Shown: positions 1 to 9,517, numbered from the stretch's first letter. The stretch is 44,046 nt of DNA from Fulvimonas sp. R45 (GCF_030504985.1 NZ_JASERU010000025.1:1-44046); one strand, 5' to 3'. A program made the numbers and translations. The notes: a model not told the origin generated them from the letters alone.

Positions 1-98
1 GGCGCTCGGCTACTTGTCACCCAACGACTATGCCAAGAAGCTGAAGCAGGCCGCTTGACTCCGTGCTTCTTGGCGTCCGCTCTCAGGGGGCAGGTTCA
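1..98 (+). mobile_element. Right end of an IS3-type insertion sequence
   Basis: The stretch holds the last codons of a transposase followed by about 40 noncoding bases that end in GGGGGCAGGTTCA. Read on the other strand the end is TGAACCTGCCCCC, which has the TG start and C-rich body usual for IS3-family terminal repeats. The end at base 98 is inferred from that terminal pattern and from where the integrase reading frame on the opposite strand loses its family-like sequence. The rest of the element lies outside the window. Confidence 0.6.
2..58 (+). CDS. IS3-family transposase, C-terminal fragment (partial)
   Basis: Eighteen codons are visible, reading ALGYLSPNDYAKKLKQAA and then TGA. The ALGYLSP segment is the familiar end of IS3-family OrfB (rve-type DDE integrase), where the wording HSALGYLSPxE is common. 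This would be the strand-transfer enzyme of the element. Its 5' part lies outside the window. The call rests only on this short C-terminal signature, so the subgroup cannot be given. Confidence 0.6.
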   Translation, partial: ALGYLSPNDYAKKLKQAA

Positions 99-480
99 TG
101 TAGAGGTAGGTGGGGCGCAGATACTTGTCGACTGCCGAGAAGTCATCCCACTGGAGCCCAAGCTCGTCAAGGAACTCCTTGTAGGCCCGCAGCCCTTGCG
201 CCACGGGGTTCAGCGAAGACACTTTATGAGGTTTAGTCCATGCACGGTCCAACAGCCACATGCATGCTGGGGCCCATGGTGATCCGTCAGCATTGAGCAC
301 CAGAGGGAATTGCGGAAACGTCTCCCACTTCATTTTCTGGGAGGCGCGCAATTCACGCCAATACCGGATCCGCTCCCCCTTAACCCGATGGTCTACCGGG
401 ATGCGTCCGGGTGCCGGTCCATCAGCGACCCGGGTATTGCGGAAGATAGGGAGCGTGTAGACGGATGGCGTTGGTGACAC
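99..480 (-). pseudogene. Integrase-like N-terminal fragment, cut by the IS element
   Basis: About 127 residues are readable from a GTG at 480-478. The segment VAQGLRAYKEFLDELGLQW followed by DDFSAVDKYLRPTY resembles the N-terminal core-binding region of tyrosine-type site-specific integrases from mobile elements, where an RPTYR-like segment precedes the catalytic half. The family-like sequence stops at LRPTYLY, exactly where the IS end starts, and the frame then runs antisense through the IS to base 28. The catalytic domain is not present here. A link to the gamma-mobile-trio integrases is possible but is based on recalled similarity only. The GTG has no clear ribosome binding site, so the true start may lie further upstream (frame open to about 534). 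GC is lower than in ychF next door, which fits acquired DNA. Confidence 0.5.
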
Positions 481-556
481 GGGAGGCGCCGCTTCGAAAC
501 AGACGCATTGTGTCCATGCGACAACTACCTGTCAAACGACCGTCCAAACCCAAAAC

Positions 557-1648
557 CTACACATTGAACAGGAAGTGCAGCACGTCGCCGTCCTTGACCA
601 CGTAGTCCTTGCCTTCCTTGCGCAGGCGGCCGGCGGCGGCGGCGCCCTGTTCGCCCTTGTACTGGATGAAGTCGTCGTAGGAGACCGTCTCGGCACGGAT
701 GAAGCCGCGCTCGAAGTCGGTGTGGATCACGCCGGCCGCCTGCGGCGCGGTGTAGCCGCGCCTGATGGTCCAGGCGCGCACCTCCTTCACGCCGGCGGTG
801 AAGTAGGTCTGCAGGTCGAGCAGCCTGTAGCCGGCGCGGATGACGCGGTTGAGGCCCGGCTCGTCCAGGCCCAGGTCCCTGAGGAACTCGTCGCGGTCGG
901 CGTCGTCGAGCTGGGCCAGCTCCTCTTCGATGGCGGCGCACACCGGCACCACCTCGGCGCCCTCTTCCGCGGCGCGGGCGCGCACGGCGTCGAGATGCGG
1001 GTTGTTCTCGAAGCCGTCCTCCAGCACGTTGGCGATGTACATCAGCGGCTTCAGGGTGAGCAGGAACAGGTCGCGCACCAGCGCCTTTTCCTCGTCGTCC
1101 AGCTTCGCGCTGCGCGCCGAGCGGCCTTCGTTGAGCGTGGCGGCGAGCTTCTGCAGCACCGGCTTCTTCGCCAGCGCCTCCTTGTCGTTGGCCTTGGCCG
1201 CGCGCTCGGCCCGGTTCAACGCCTTCTCCACCGACTCCAGGTCGGCCAGCGCCAGCTCGGTGTCGATCGTCTCGATGTCGGCGATGGGATCGACCTTGCC
1301 CGCCACGTGCACGATGTCGCCATGCTCGAAGCAGCGCACCACGTGGGCGATCGCGTCGACCTCGCGGATGTGCGCCAGGAACTTGTTGCCCAGGCCCTCG
1401 CCCTTCGAGGCGCCGGCGACCAGGCCGGCGATGTCGACGAACTCCACCGCGGTGGGGACGACCTTCTGCGGGTTGACGATCGCCGCCAGCGCGGCGAGCC
1501 GCGGGTCGGGCACCGGCACCACGCCCACGTTGGGCTCGATGGTGCAGAACGGGAAGTTCGCCGCGGCGATGCCCGCCTTGGTCAGCGCGTTGAACAGGGT
1601 GGACTTGCCGACGTTGGGCAGGCCGACGATGCCGCATTTGATGCCCAT
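557..1648 (-). CDS. ychF: Redox-regulated ATPase YchF
   Basis: This is an Obg-family P-loop protein of 363 residues, the normal full length. YchF binds ATP in preference to GTP, associates with ribosomes and is linked to stress and translation control. The P-loop GLPNVGKST is at residues 9-17. The specificity segment reads NVLE instead of NKxD, as expected for YchF, and the C-terminal TGS-like part contains [12 protein letters not shown]. The ATG at 1648 follows a GGAG ribosome binding site. It is the last gene of the prs-rplY-pth-ychF set, separated from pth by an inverted repeat. The identification is secure. Confidence 0.97.
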   Translation of the reverse strand: MGIKCGIVGLPNVGKSTLFNALTKAGIAAANFPFCTIEPNVGVVPVPDPRLAALAAIVNPQKVVPTAVEFVDIAGLVAGASKGEGLGNKFLAHIREVDAIAHVVRCFEHGDIVHVAGKVDPIADIETIDTELALADLESVEKALNRAERAAKANDKEALAKKPVLQKLAATLNEGRSARSAKLDDEEKALVRDLFLLTLKPLMYIANVLEDGFENNPHLDAVRARAAEEGAEVVPVCAAIEEELAQLDDADRDEFLRDLGLDEPGLNRVIRAGYRLLDLQTYFTAGVKEVRAWTIRRGYTAPQAAGVIHTDFERGFIRAETVSYDDFIQYKGEQGAAAAGRLRKEGKDYVVKDGDVLHFLFNV

Positions 1649-1676
1649 GGAGACTCCGGAATATGTGCTGTCCAGG

Positions 1677-1757
1677 CGTCATTCCCGCGCAAGCGGGAAT
1701 CTATTGGGCCATGGCGCGCCCAACGCAGGATGGATCCCCGCTTGCGCGGGAATGACG
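1677..1757. repeat. Dispersed palindromic repeat between pth and ychF
   Basis: Two arms of 21 bases, at 1677-1697 and 1737-1757, are exact reverse complements. Each arm contains the self-complementary unit ATTCCCGC...GCGGGAAT. The 81-base unit looks like the REP/dRS3-like repeats (GTCATTCCCGCG...) scattered through many proteobacterial genomes. In a transcript it could fold into a long hairpin and separate ychF expression from pth. Confidence 0.85.
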
Positions 1758-1766
1758 TCAAAAAAC

Positions 1767-2351
1767 CTACTTGCCATCGACGGTATGCAACTGCTGCATC
1801 GCCTTGTCGAACTGCCCGCCCACCGCCAGCGGCAGCACGTCCAGCGCGCGGCCGATGCCGCCGAGGATGGCGTCCTCGTCCTGCGCCGACGGCCGGCCGA
1901 GCACCCAGGGCGTGACCTTGTCCCGGTGGCCGGGGTGGCCGATGCCGATGCGCAGCCGGTGGTACTTGCCGTGGCCCAGGTGCGCGGCGATGTCGCGCAG
2001 GCCGTTCTGGCCGCCGTGGCCGCCGTCGAACTTCAGGCGCACGGTGCCGGCGGGCAGGTCCAGGTCGTCGTGGGCGACCAGGCATTCCTCCGCCGCGATC
2101 TTGTAGTAGCGCAGCGCGGACGCGACCGCGAGGCCACTCTTGTTCATGAAGGTGGCCGGCTTGAGCAGCCATACCGGCTCGCCGCCGACGCGCACCTTGC
2201 AGGCCTCGCCGTGCAGCTTGCCGTCGAAGCCCCAGCGCCCGCCCTGGTCCGCCGCGAGGGCGTCCACAAGCCAGAACCCGGCGTTGTGCCGGGTCCTGAG
2301 GTATTCGGCGCCGGGATTGCCCAGGCCGACGATGAGTCGAAGCCCCGCCAT
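1767..2351 (-). CDS. pth: Peptidyl-tRNA hydrolase
   Basis: A 194-residue enzyme that cleaves the ester bond of peptidyl-tRNA dropped from ribosomes, recycling tRNA in the cytoplasm. Visible signatures are GLGNPGAEY (residues 9-17), catalytic His22 in TRHNAGF, HDDLDLP with the assisting Asp, and GGHGGQNGLRD. Length and domain match the bacterial Pth family. There is no obvious ribosome binding site in front of the ATG. A strong hairpin lies in the 51-base gap to rplY. Its place between rplY and ychF is the usual gammaproteobacterial arrangement. Confidence 0.97.
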   Translation of the reverse strand: MAGLRLIVGLGNPGAEYLRTRHNAGFWLVDALAADQGGRWGFDGKLHGEACKVRVGGEPVWLLKPATFMNKSGLAVASALRYYKIAAEECLVAHDDLDLPAGTVRLKFDGGHGGQNGLRDIAAHLGHGKYHRLRIGIGHPGHRDKVTPWVLGRPSAQDEDAILGGIGRALDVLPLAVGGQFDKAMQQLHTVDGK

Positions 2352-2365
2352 GCGAAACGTCGCGC

Positions 2366-2396
2366 GCGGCCCGCACCCAGGCCGGGTGCGGGCCGC
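2366..2396 (-). other. Strong intercistronic hairpin between rplY and pth
   Basis: A perfect 13-base stem (GCGGCCCGCACCC paired with its reverse complement) closes on a 5-base loop. It fills most of the 51-base gap between the rplY stop and the pth start. No U-tract follows on the coding strand, so it is not a standard intrinsic terminator. It may act as an RNA-stability or attenuation element that lowers pth-ychF expression relative to rplY. Confidence 0.6.
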
Positions 2397-2402
2397 CGCG
2401 GC

Positions 2403-3059
2403 TTACTTCTTGGGCTCTTCGGCAGCCGGCTTGGCCTCGCCCTCGGCGGCTTCGGCGGCCGGCGCTTCCTCGGCCTCTTCCTTCACCGTGTTGGCGGTGA
2501 CCACGGCCACGTCGTGGTCGGCGCCCAGGTGCAGCGCCACGATCTCCACACCCTTCGGCAGCTTCAGCTGCGACAGGTGGACGATGTCGCCGGGCTTGAG
2601 GTCGGCCAGGTCGAGCTCGATGAACTCGGGCAGGTCCTTCGGCAGGCAGGACACTTCCACTTCGGTCAGGTTGTGCGAGATCACCACGCCCGAGGTCTTG
2701 CCCGCGGCCGACTTCTCCTGGTTGAGGAAGTGCAGCGGCACGTTCACGCGGATGGCGTGGTTCTCGTCGATGCGCAGGAAGTCCATGTGCAGCATCTGCT
2801 GCTTGAACGGATGCTTCTGCCAGTCGCGCACCAGCACCTTCTGCACCTTGCCGTCGACGTTCAGGTCGAGCACCGAGGAGAAGAACCACTCGTGCTTGGC
2901 GGCGAGCAGGATGGTGTTGTGCTCGATCTGGATGCTCTGCGGCGGCTGGCCGGCGCCGTAGACGACGGCAGGCACCATCGCGGCACGACGCAGGCGGCGG
3001 CTCGCACCTTTCCCCTCGTCCTTGCGGCTCTGGGCCTTGATTTCATGGGTCTGGGACAT
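2403..3059 (-). CDS. rplY: 50S ribosomal protein L25/general stress protein Ctc
   Basis: A 218-residue protein of the long (Ctc/TL5) form of bL25, which binds 5S rRNA in the large subunit. The N-terminal L25 domain (about residues 1-95) contains SRRLRRAAMVPAVVYG. The C-terminal TL5 beta domain (about 95-190) contains GVVISHNLTEVEVSCLPKDL. An alanine/glutamate-rich tail follows (EEAEEAPAAEAAEGE). E. coli L25 has only the N-terminal domain. It lies downstream of prs and upstream of pth, as in related genomes. Confidence 0.96.
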   Translation of the reverse strand: MSQTHEIKAQSRKDEGKGASRRLRRAAMVPAVVYGAGQPPQSIQIEHNTILLAAKHEWFFSSVLDLNVDGKVQKVLVRDWQKHPFKQQMLHMDFLRIDENHAIRVNVPLHFLNQEKSAAGKTSGVVISHNLTEVEVSCLPKDLPEFIELDLADLKPGDIVHLSQLKLPKGVEIVALHLGADHDVAVVTANTVKEEAEEAPAAEAAEGEAKPAAEEPKK

Positions 3060-3106
3060 TGTTGTTGCTACCTAGGCTGTATTTGCCCGCCTCGCGGCGG
3101 ACGGTC

Positions 3107-3158
3107 GACTTCCCCGCGACCAGGGAAGTCCGTTACTTCCACGCGGCATCCTGCCGCG
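3107..3158 (-). other. Two hairpins in the prs-rplY gap
   Basis: The 146-base gap between the prs stop and the rplY start contains two perfect inverted repeats: an 8-base stem (GACTTCCC) at 3107-3130 and a 7-base stem (CGCGGCA) with a 3-base loop at 3142-3158. Neither has a U-tract on the minus strand. They may attenuate or process the prs transcript ahead of rplY. Nothing else is recognisable in the gap. Confidence 0.4.
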
Positions 3159-3205
3159 GAAAGCCGAACATCAAAACCGCCCATCCTGAGCGGACTTTCA
3201 GATTT

Positions 3206-4162
3206 TCAGTCCACGTACAACGAACTCACCGACTCGCCGAAGGCGATGCGGCGGATCGTCTCGGCCAGCAGCTCGGCCACCGAGAGCTGGCGGATCTTCG
3301 CGCACGACCGCGCCTCGGGGCGCAGCGGCAGCGTATCGGTGACCACCAGCTGGTCGAGCTGCGAATTCTCGATGTTGCCGATCGCCGCGCCCGACAGCAC
3401 CGGGTGCACGCAGTAGGCGATCACCTTGCGCGCGCCGCGTTCCTTCAGCGCCGCGGCGGCCGCGCACAGCGTGCCGGCGGTGTCGACGATGTCGTCCACC
3501 ATCACGCAGGTCTTGCCGTCCACGTCGCCGATGATGTTCATCACCGTGGCCACGTTGGCCTTCGGGCGGCGCTTGTCGATGATCGCCAGGTCGGCGTCGT
3601 CCAGCCGCTTGGCGATGGCGCGCGCGCGCACCACGCCGCCCACGTCCGGGCTGACCACGATCAGGTCGTCCAGCGAGTGGTGGCGCCAGATGTCCGCCAG
3701 CAGCAGCGGCGAGGCGTAGACGTTGTCCACCGGGATGTCGAAGAAGCCCTGGATCTGGTCGGCGTGCAGGTCCACCGTGAGCACGCGGTCCACGCCGGCG
3801 GTACCGACCATCTTGGCCACCATCTTGGCGGTGATCGGCACGCGCGCGGAACGCGGGCGGCGGTCCTGGCGGGCATAGCCGAAGTACGGCATCACCGCGG
3901 TGACGCTGGCCGCCGAGGCGCGCTTCAGCGCGTCCACCAGGGCCAGCAACTCGAACAGGTTCTCCGCGCTCGGCGCACCGGTCGGCTGGATGACGAACAC
4001 CTCCTGCCGGCGGACGTTCTCCTCGATCTCGATCTGCACCTCGCCGTCGCTGAACTTGCCGACCAGCGCCTTGCCCAGCGGGATGCCCAGCCGCTGGGCC
4101 ACGCTCTCCGCGAGGCCGCGGTGGGCATTGCCGGTGAACAGCATCGGGGTGGGCGTATCCAC
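3206..4162 (-). CDS. prs: Ribose-phosphate pyrophosphokinase
   Basis: PRPP synthetase (318 residues) converts ribose 5-phosphate and ATP to PRPP for purine, pyrimidine, NAD, histidine and tryptophan synthesis. Key segments are [26 protein letters not shown] (ATP site), [18 protein letters not shown] (metal and PRPP signature) and [13 protein letters not shown] (ribose-phosphate loop). The start is a GTG at 4162 with AAAGGA eight bases upstream; an ATG seven codons in is a weaker alternative. It follows tRNA-Gln and the GNAT-IspE gene on the same strand. Confidence 0.97.
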   Translation of the reverse strand: MDTPTPMLFTGNAHRGLAESVAQRLGIPLGKALVGKFSDGEVQIEIEENVRRQEVFVIQPTGAPSAENLFELLALVDALKRASAASVTAVMPYFGYARQDRRPRSARVPITAKMVAKMVGTAGVDRVLTVDLHADQIQGFFDIPVDNVYASPLLLADIWRHHSLDDLIVVSPDVGGVVRARAIAKRLDDADLAIIDKRRPKANVATVMNIIGDVDGKTCVMVDDIVDTAGTLCAAAAALKERGARKVIAYCVHPVLSGAAIGNIENSQLDQLVVTDTLPLRPEARSCAKIRQLSVAELLAETIRRIAFGESVSSLYVD

Positions 4163-4195
4163 GGGCGCTTCCTTTGAAACGAAGATCTGACGAGA

Positions 4196-4270
4196 TGGCT
4201 GGGGCGGCAGGATTCGAACCTGCGAATGCCGGGATCAAAACCCGGTGCCTTACCGCTTGGCGACGCCCCA
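4196..4270 (-). tRNA. tRNA-Gln (anticodon TTG)
   Basis: The 75-base sequence folds as a cloverleaf. The acceptor stem is TGGGGCG/CGCCCCA, the D-arm is GCCAAGCGGTAAGGC, and the anticodon stem CCGGG/CCCGG carries loop TTTTGAT with anticodon TTG at 4238-4236. The T-arm GCAGG/CCTGC holds TTCGAAT. The discriminator is G and the CCA end is encoded at 4198-4196. It sits 13 bases after the GNAT-IspE stop and 33 bases before prs, so it is probably processed from an operon transcript. Confidence 0.97.
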
Positions 4271-4283
4271 GTGTGCGATTTGC

Positions 4284-5678
4284 CTAGTTGTTCCCGGCCG
4301 ACGCCCCGCGGTGGCGGGCCAGCGCCTCGTGCAGGGGCGACAGCCCCACGCCCGCGGCCACCCACGCACCGAAGCACGCGGGACAGCGCCTGACCACCGC
4401 CTCCGCGCGCTCGCGCGTGGGCATTTCCAGGAACACGCACCCGCCGCTGCCGGAAAGCCGCGCCGGGCCGAACGCGCCGAGCCAGTCCAGCGCCGCCGCC
4501 ACCTGCGGGTGCCGCGCGCGCACGACCGGTTCGAAGGCGTTCTCCGCCGCATCGCCGGAAACAAAGGACGAAATTGTCGCCGGCGCCGCATTTCGTGTCA
4601 ATTCAGGCGCTTGAAACAGGGCCGCGGTGGGCACGTGCGTGCGCGGGTCCAGCACCGCGTACCAGCGCCGCGGCAGCGCCAGCGGCGTCAGCCGCTCGCC
4701 CACGCCCTCGGCCCAGGCCGAGCGGCCGCGCACGAACACCGGCACGTCGGCGCCCAGCTCGCGACCCAGCGCTGCCAGCGCGTCCTCGTCCAACCCGGCG
4801 CCCCACAGCTGGTTGAGCGCCACCAGCACGGTCGCCGCGTCCGAACTGCCGCCGCCCAGGCCGCCCCCCATCGGGATGCGCTTGGCCACCTCGACCTCGG
4901 CGCCCGCCGCCACGCCGGCGCGCTGGCGCAGCAGGCGGGCGGCGCGCACGGCCAGGTCGTCCACCTCGGCCACGCCGGGCACCTCGCCGAGCCGGCGGAT
5001 CGCGCCGTCGGGGCGTACGCGCAGGCGCAGCTCGTCGCCACGGTCGAGCAGGCGGAACACCGTCTGCAGCTCGTGGTAGCCATCGTCGCGGCGACCGGTG
5101 ATGCGCAGGAACAGGTTGAGCTTGGCCGGCGCCGGCCAGCGCGTCCAGCCGTCCGGCGCGGGGGCCAGCGCCCGGCGCATGTAGACGCGCAGGTGCATCG
5201 GGAAGCCGCGCTCGCGGTCCTGCTCGCGGTGCCGGGCCAGCGCCGGCGTGTAGCGCTCCGGCGCGATCGGCGCGAAGCCGTGGCGGGCGTAGAACGGCGC
5301 GTTCCACGGCACGTCGGACAGCGTGCCCAGGTTGATCGCCGGGTAGCCGGACTCGGCGGCCCAGGTGCAGGCGTGCTCCAGCAGGCGCGCGCCGATGCCC
5401 TGGCGGCCATGGCTGGGGCGCACGTCGATCTCGGCGATGGTAGCCTCGCCATCTTCCACGTCCACGCCGACGTAGCCCGCTTCGCGGCCTTCCGCGTCCA
5501 GCGCCACCCACACCCGGCCGCGGCCGATGGCGTCGGCCAGCACCTCCGCATCGCTGGGCGTGCTGGCGGCATAGGAGGGCCAGGTGGGGTGGCCGCGGAA
5601 CAGCTCCAGCGCGGCGCGCTCGATGTCGCGCAGCGTGTCGACCTGGTCGGGGCGGGCGGGGACGATGGTGCAGCTCAT
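4284..5678 (-). CDS. ispE: GNAT acetyltransferase fused to IspE (CDP-ME kinase)
   Basis: One 464-residue frame joins two families. Residues 1 to about 171 form a GNAT N-acetyltransferase with the acetyl-CoA loop [13 protein letters not shown] (91-103) and the typical ending FYARHGF...YMRRAL; its substrate is unknown. Residues from about 172 are 4-diphosphocytidyl-2-C-methyl-D-erythritol kinase, which phosphorylates CDP-ME in the MEP isoprenoid pathway. This part has [21 protein letters not shown], the GHMP loop [14 protein letters not shown] and SGSGGCVF. No stop or new ribosome binding site separates the two parts, although ATG codons at residues 161 and 167 could start a free IspE. The ATG at 5678 begins [10 protein letters not shown]. 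An 8-base stem hairpin (5701-5720) lies in the 53-base gap after lolB. The fusion is unusual; the IspE identity is secure. Confidence 0.9.
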   Translation of the reverse strand: MSCTIVPARPDQVDTLRDIERAALELFRGHPTWPSYAASTPSDAEVLADAIGRGRVWVALDAEGREAGYVGVDVEDGEATIAEIDVRPSHGRQGIGARLLEHACTWAAESGYPAINLGTLSDVPWNAPFYARHGFAPIAPERYTPALARHREQDRERGFPMHLRVYMRRALAPAPDGWTRWPAPAKLNLFLRITGRRDDGYHELQTVFRLLDRGDELRLRVRPDGAIRRLGEVPGVAEVDDLAVRAARLLRQRAGVAAGAEVEVAKRIPMGGGLGGGSSDAATVLVALNQLWGAGLDEDALAALGRELGADVPVFVRGRSAWAEGVGERLTPLALPRRWYAVLDPRTHVPTAALFQAPELTRNAAPATISSFVSGDAAENAFEPVVRARHPQVAAALDWLGAFGPARLSGSGGCVFLEMPTRERAEAVVRRCPACFGAWVAAGVGLSPLHEALARHRGASAGNN

Positions 5679-5731
5679 GCGCGGCAAGCCTGGCGGGCTT
5701 CGCGCGGCACCGGCCGCGCGGGACGCGCAGT

Positions 5732-6346
5732 CTAGCGGATGGTCCAGCTTTCCACCGACAGACGCACCTTGTACGGCGGCTTGGCCGCAAAGATGGTCGT
5801 CGGCAACGGCGGCTGCCGTGCGGTATCCCAGGCGCGGTAGTCCACCGCCCAGCCGTCCTGCTGCAGCAGCGAAGGCAGGCCGTCGGCACCGAAGCGCAGC
5901 TCGGCCGGGCCGCTGTCCGCGCGCAGGCCCCGCACCCAGGCGCGCAGGTCGCGCAGCGGCACGGTCCAGCCCAGCGCGCGCTGCATCAGCGCTTCCGCGT
6001 CGGCGCCGTGCAGCGGGCCGCCGCGCACGCCTTCCAGGGTGGCGCCGTCGGGGCCGCCGCTGAGGCGGAAGTCCGCGCCGCTGAGCGCCGGCCCGTGCAG
6101 CACGAATTCGTAGTGGTCGCCGTCCTGGGTCCAGCTGAGGCTGCCACTGCCGCCGTTGCGGCCGTCGGAGACGCCCAGCCGGCCCTGCAGGGTCCAGTGG
6201 TCGACGCCGGCCAGCTGCTGCTCGCGGGCCTGCTGCTTCGCCAGCATGGCGGCGTCGCCCGGCAGGCGCACGGCCTGGCGCGGGGCGCAGGCGGCCAGTC
6301 CCAGCGGCAGCAGCGCCGCCAGCCATCGCAGGTGTCGTCGGTTCAT
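5732..6346 (-). CDS. lolB: Outer-membrane lipoprotein insertion protein LolB
   Basis: A 204-residue lipoprotein that takes lipoproteins from the carrier LolA and inserts them in the outer membrane. A lipobox LGLAAC places the lipidated Cys at residue 20. The fold-typical segments [33 protein letters not shown] and [16 protein letters not shown] are present. The ATG at 6346 overlaps the stop of the TPR gene by four bases (ATGA), which fixes the start; a longer upstream frame is ignored. lolB before ispE is the standard order. Confidence 0.95.
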   Translation of the reverse strand: MNRRHLRWLAALLPLGLAACAPRQAVRLPGDAAMLAKQQAREQQLAGVDHWTLQGRLGVSDGRNGGSGSLSWTQDGDHYEFVLHGPALSGADFRLSGGPDGATLEGVRGGPLHGADAEALMQRALGWTVPLRDLRAWVRGLRADSGPAELRFGADGLPSLLQQDGWAVDYRAWDTARQPPLPTTIFAAKPPYKVRLSVESWTIR

Positions 6347-8094
6347 GGATGCAGCCGTTTCAGCGCGTCTTGCAGGGTGGCGTTGTGCGGGTCGAGCTTG
6401 TGCGCCTCGTCGAACAGCTGGCGCGCCTCCTGGTGGCGGCCCTGCTTCCACAGCACCTCGGCCAGGTGGGCGCCGATGTCGGCGTTGCGGCTGGCCTGCC
6501 ACGCGCCACGCAGCACCGCCTCGGCCTGGTCCAGGTGGCCCAGCCGGTACTGCAGCCAGCCCCAGGAGTCGGCGATGGACGGATCGTCGGGCTTGGCCTT
6601 GCGCGCCGCGGCGATCAGTTTCTCGGCCTCGGGCAGGTCGCGGTCGGCGTCGGCCAGGGTGAAACCGAGCGCGTTGCTGGCCTCGACGTCGCCGGGCTTG
6701 AGCTTGAGCAGGTGGCGGAAGTCGGCCACGGCGGCGTCGATGCGGCCCGCCTCGGCATAGGCCAGGCCGCGGCCGTACAGCAGCGCGGGATCGTCCGGCG
6801 CCACCTGCAGGGCGTGGACGAAGGCGTCGACAGCCTCGTCGTAGCGCTGTTCGCGCATGTACAGGTCGGCGTCCACCTCGTAGGCCTGGCGCAGTTGCTT
6901 GGGCTGGTCGAGGTAGTCGGCCTGCATCTGCGCCAGCTGTTCGTGCGCCTGCGCCGACTTGCCCTGCGCCTGCAGCAGCACCGCGCTGCGCAGGTCGGCG
7001 TCAAAGGCGTGCGGGTCGTCGTCGGCGACCTGGGCGTACCACTTCAAGGCATCGTCCGGACGGTCCAGCGTCTCGGCCAGCTGGCCCAGCAGGTAGGCGC
7101 CGTCGGTGCGCTGCTCGTCGGAGGCATGGCCAAGCTGGTCGTAGATCCGCGCCAGCGCCGCGCGGTCCTTCGCGGCCGCCGCCAGGCCGGCGCGCATGGC
7201 GTAGGTGTCGGTGTCCTGCGGGCCGTTCTCCAGCACGCTCGCGGCCTGCGCCGCGTCGCCGCCCTGTTGCAGCAGGCTGGCATAGGCCAGGCGCAGGCGG
7301 ATGTCCTTCGGGTCCTTCGCCTGGGCCTTGCGGAACAGCGCCATCGCGCCCTTGCGGTCGCCGTTCCTGAACTTCATCTGCGCCGCCCAGGCGTAGGTCT
7401 CGGCGCTGTGGAAGCGCTGCATCGCCGCGTCGGCGATGTGCCGGGCATAGGCGTGGCGGCCGAAGTGGTCGCCCATCTCGCTCATCGCCAGCCAGGCCTG
7501 CGGGTCGGCCGGCAGGCGCTCCGGCGTGGCCAGCGCCTCCAGCAGGCGCCCGGCCACCGCCGGGTCGCGGCTGCCAAGCAGCACGCGGCCGAAGTCGCGC
7601 CAGGCGTTCTTGTCGCCGCTGGCGGTCAGCTTTTCGAGCTGGAGGCGGGCCTCGTCGGTGTGGCCGCCGTCCAGCGCCAGCTGGGCGCGCAGCTGCGCCA
7701 GCGGCGCCGGCTTCGCGCCCAGCGCCTGCCAGCGATCCAGCGCGCGCCGCGCGGCCGCGTCGTCGTGCACGGCGATGGCCAGCGCCGCGGCCTGCCCGGC
7801 CACGCGCGGGTCGTCGGACAGGGTGGCCGCCTTGCCGTAGGCCGCCGCGGCCGCCTTGAGGTCGGTGCGCGCCAGCGCCATTTCCCCGGCCAGCAGCTGC
7901 GCGGTGAGGTTGTGGTCGTCGTCGGGGATGGCCACCGTCAGCCGGGTCAGCGGCTGTGGCGAAGCCGGCGCCGGGGCCGCCTGCCGGGCCGGCATCGCGG
8001 CACAGCCGGCCAGTCCCAGCAGCATCGCCCCGCTCGCCGCAAAATGCCGCAGTTGCTTGAACTCCAAGGCCCCGCTCAGCACACTAGTCACCAT
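6343..8094 (-). CDS. TPR-repeat outer-membrane-type lipoprotein
   Basis: A 583-residue tetratricopeptide protein. The N-terminus carries a lipoprotein signal with LGLAGC (Cys31), so it should be anchored in a membrane and face the periplasm. TPR-like helices run through most of the chain; clear units include [37 protein letters not shown] and [17 protein letters not shown] near the C-terminus. Its partners are unknown. It overlaps lolB by four bases and is divergent from hemA across 84 bases. TPR lipoproteins next to lolB are common in related bacteria, which hints at an outer-membrane assembly role, but no specific function can be assigned. Confidence 0.85.
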   Translation of the reverse strand: MVTSVLSGALEFKQLRHFAASGAMLLGLAGCAAMPARQAAPAPASPQPLTRLTVAIPDDDHNLTAQLLAGEMALARTDLKAAAAAYGKAATLSDDPRVAGQAAALAIAVHDDAAARRALDRWQALGAKPAPLAQLRAQLALDGGHTDEARLQLEKLTASGDKNAWRDFGRVLLGSRDPAVAGRLLEALATPERLPADPQAWLAMSEMGDHFGRHAYARHIADAAMQRFHSAETYAWAAQMKFRNGDRKGAMALFRKAQAKDPKDIRLRLAYASLLQQGGDAAQAASVLENGPQDTDTYAMRAGLAAAAKDRAALARIYDQLGHASDEQRTDGAYLLGQLAETLDRPDDALKWYAQVADDDPHAFDADLRSAVLLQAQGKSAQAHEQLAQMQADYLDQPKQLRQAYEVDADLYMREQRYDEAVDAFVHALQVAPDDPALLYGRGLAYAEAGRIDAAVADFRHLLKLKPGDVEASNALGFTLADADRDLPEAEKLIAAARKAKPDDPSIADSWGWLQYRLGHLDQAEAVLRGAWQASRNADIGAHLAEVLWKQGRHQEARQLFDEAHKLDPHNATLQDALKRLHP

Positions 8095-8178
8095 CCATCC
8101 GCCGGTTTCGGCCCTGTCGGCCTGTCCAAGCTAGTCTACGCCGACGGAGATGCCCGCCGCCTTGAATCCTCTCACGCC

Positions 8179-9447
8179 ATGCCGCTGATCGCCCTCGGGC
8201 TCAACCACCTCACCGCGCCGGTCGGCCTGCGCGAACAGGTGGCCTTCGACGCGGACAGCGCCGCCCCGGCGCTGCGCGAGCTGGCGCACGAGCCGGGCGT
8301 GGAGGAGGCGATGATCCTGTCCACCTGCAACCGCACCGAGCTGTACGTCAGCGTGGCGGCGGGCGCGGAGCAGGTGCCGGGCGACTGGCTCAACCGCCAC
8401 CACCGTCTGACCCCGGGCCGGCTGGACGAGTTCCTCTACCGCCACGACGAGGACGCCGCCGTGCGGCACATGTTCCGCGTCGCCACCGGGCTGGACTCGA
8501 TGGTGCTGGGCGAGCCGCAGATCCTCGGCCAGGTGAAGGACGCCTACCAGTTGGCGCGTGAGGCGCAGGCGCTGAAGGCGCCGATGGACCGCCTGCTGCA
8601 GCACACCTTCGCGGTGGCCAAGCGCGTGCGCACCGATACCCGCATCGGCGCGCACACCGTGTCGGTGGCGTTCACCGCGGTGCGCCTGGCCGAGCAGGTG
8701 TTCACCGACCTCAAGCAGGCCTGCGTGCTGCTGATCGGCGCCGGCGACACCGTCGAGCTGGCCGCGCGCCACCTCGCCGACAAGCAGGTGCGCCGGCTGA
8801 TCGTGGCCAACCGCACGCTGGAGAACGCGCAGGAGCTGGCCGGCCGCCACGGCGGCTACGCGATCGCCCTGCACGACCTGCCGCAGCACCTGGCCGAGGC
8901 CGACATCGTGCTCGCCTCGACCGCCTCGCGGCAGCCTGTCCTCACCAAGCCGATGGTCGAGCAGGCCATCGCCGCGCGCCGGCGACGGCCGATGTTCCTG
9001 GTCGACATCGCCGTGCCGCGCGACATCGACCCGGCGGTGGGCGCGCTCGGCGACGTGTTCCTCTACGGCATCGACGACCTGCGCCAGGTGATCGACGACA
9101 ACCGCCGCTCGCGCGAGGCCGCGGCGCGCGAGGCCGACGCCATCATCGACCTGCAGGTGGAGCGCTACATGGCCTGGCGCCGCGCGCTCACCCTGAAAAA
9201 CCCCGCGCTGGACCTGCGCCAGCACGCCGAGCGCTACCGCGACGAGGTGCTGGCCAAGGCGCAGGCGATGGTCGCGCGCGGCAAGCCGGCTGAGGAGGCG
9301 CTGGCCTTCCTCGCCAACACGCTCACCAACAAGCTGCTGCACCACCCCAGCGCGCGGCTGCGCGAGGCGGCACTGAACGGCGACCTGGACCTGCTGCACG
9401 CCGCCGGGCGCCTGTACGCCGGCGACGACGAACGCGACGACGCCTAG
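8179..9447 (+). CDS. hemA: Glutamyl-tRNA reductase
   Basis: A 422-residue enzyme that reduces glutamyl-tRNA(Glu) with NADPH to glutamate-1-semialdehyde, the first step of C5-pathway tetrapyrrole synthesis. The N-terminal catalytic domain has [15 protein letters not shown] and the nucleophile Cys50 in STCNRTELY. The NADPH domain has [15 protein letters not shown] and ANRT. The C-terminal dimerisation helix is present, and the length matches the family. The start ATG at 8179 matches the family N-terminus; the frame upstream is open but unrelated. prfA follows after 70 bases, the classic hemA-prfA pair. Confidence 0.96.
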   Translation: MPLIALGLNHLTAPVGLREQVAFDADSAAPALRELAHEPGVEEAMILSTCNRTELYVSVAAGAEQVPGDWLNRHHRLTPGRLDEFLYRHDEDAAVRHMFRVATGLDSMVLGEPQILGQVKDAYQLAREAQALKAPMDRLLQHTFAVAKRVRTDTRIGAHTVSVAFTAVRLAEQVFTDLKQACVLLIGAGDTVELAARHLADKQVRRLIVANRTLENAQELAGRHGGYAIALHDLPQHLAEADIVLASTASRQPVLTKPMVEQAIAARRRRPMFLVDIAVPRDIDPAVGALGDVFLYGIDDLRQVIDDNRRSREAAAREADAIIDLQVERYMAWRRALTLKNPALDLRQHAERYRDEVLAKAQAMVARGKPAEEALAFLANTLTNKLLHHPSARLREAALNGDLDLLHAAGRLYAGDDERDDA

Positions 9448-9517
9448 CGAGGGCGGCTGGCTGCCGCTTCCGGATCCGCCGCGGCCCGCGCCGCCCGCCC
9501 ACCCGACCGCCCCCGCC

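Noticed and set aside
525-1915. Long open frames on both strands across ychF
   Set aside because: They are Arg/Gly/Ala-rich shadows caused by high GC at third codon positions; ychF explains the region completely.
4576-4616. AT-richer patch in ispE (AAATTGTCGCCGG region) as a promoter for the tRNA
   Set aside because: It lies within conserved IspE coding sequence more than 300 bases upstream of the tRNA, with no paired -35/-10 in the right orientation.
5160-5200. Independent internal start for IspE at the ATGs near 5198 and 5180
   Set aside because: Neither has a ribosome binding site and the sequence up to YMRRAL belongs to the GNAT fold; kept only as an alternative.
5679-6326. N-terminal extension of the GNAT-IspE frame across lolB
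   Set aside because: The extension is low-complexity Ala/Gly/Arg and lies antiphase to the well-recognised lolB; the GNAT domain begins at the ATG 5678.
6349-8178. Apparent 600-residue upstream extension of hemA
   Set aside because: It is antisense to the TPR lipoprotein gene; HemA homologues begin [10 protein letters not shown] at 8179.
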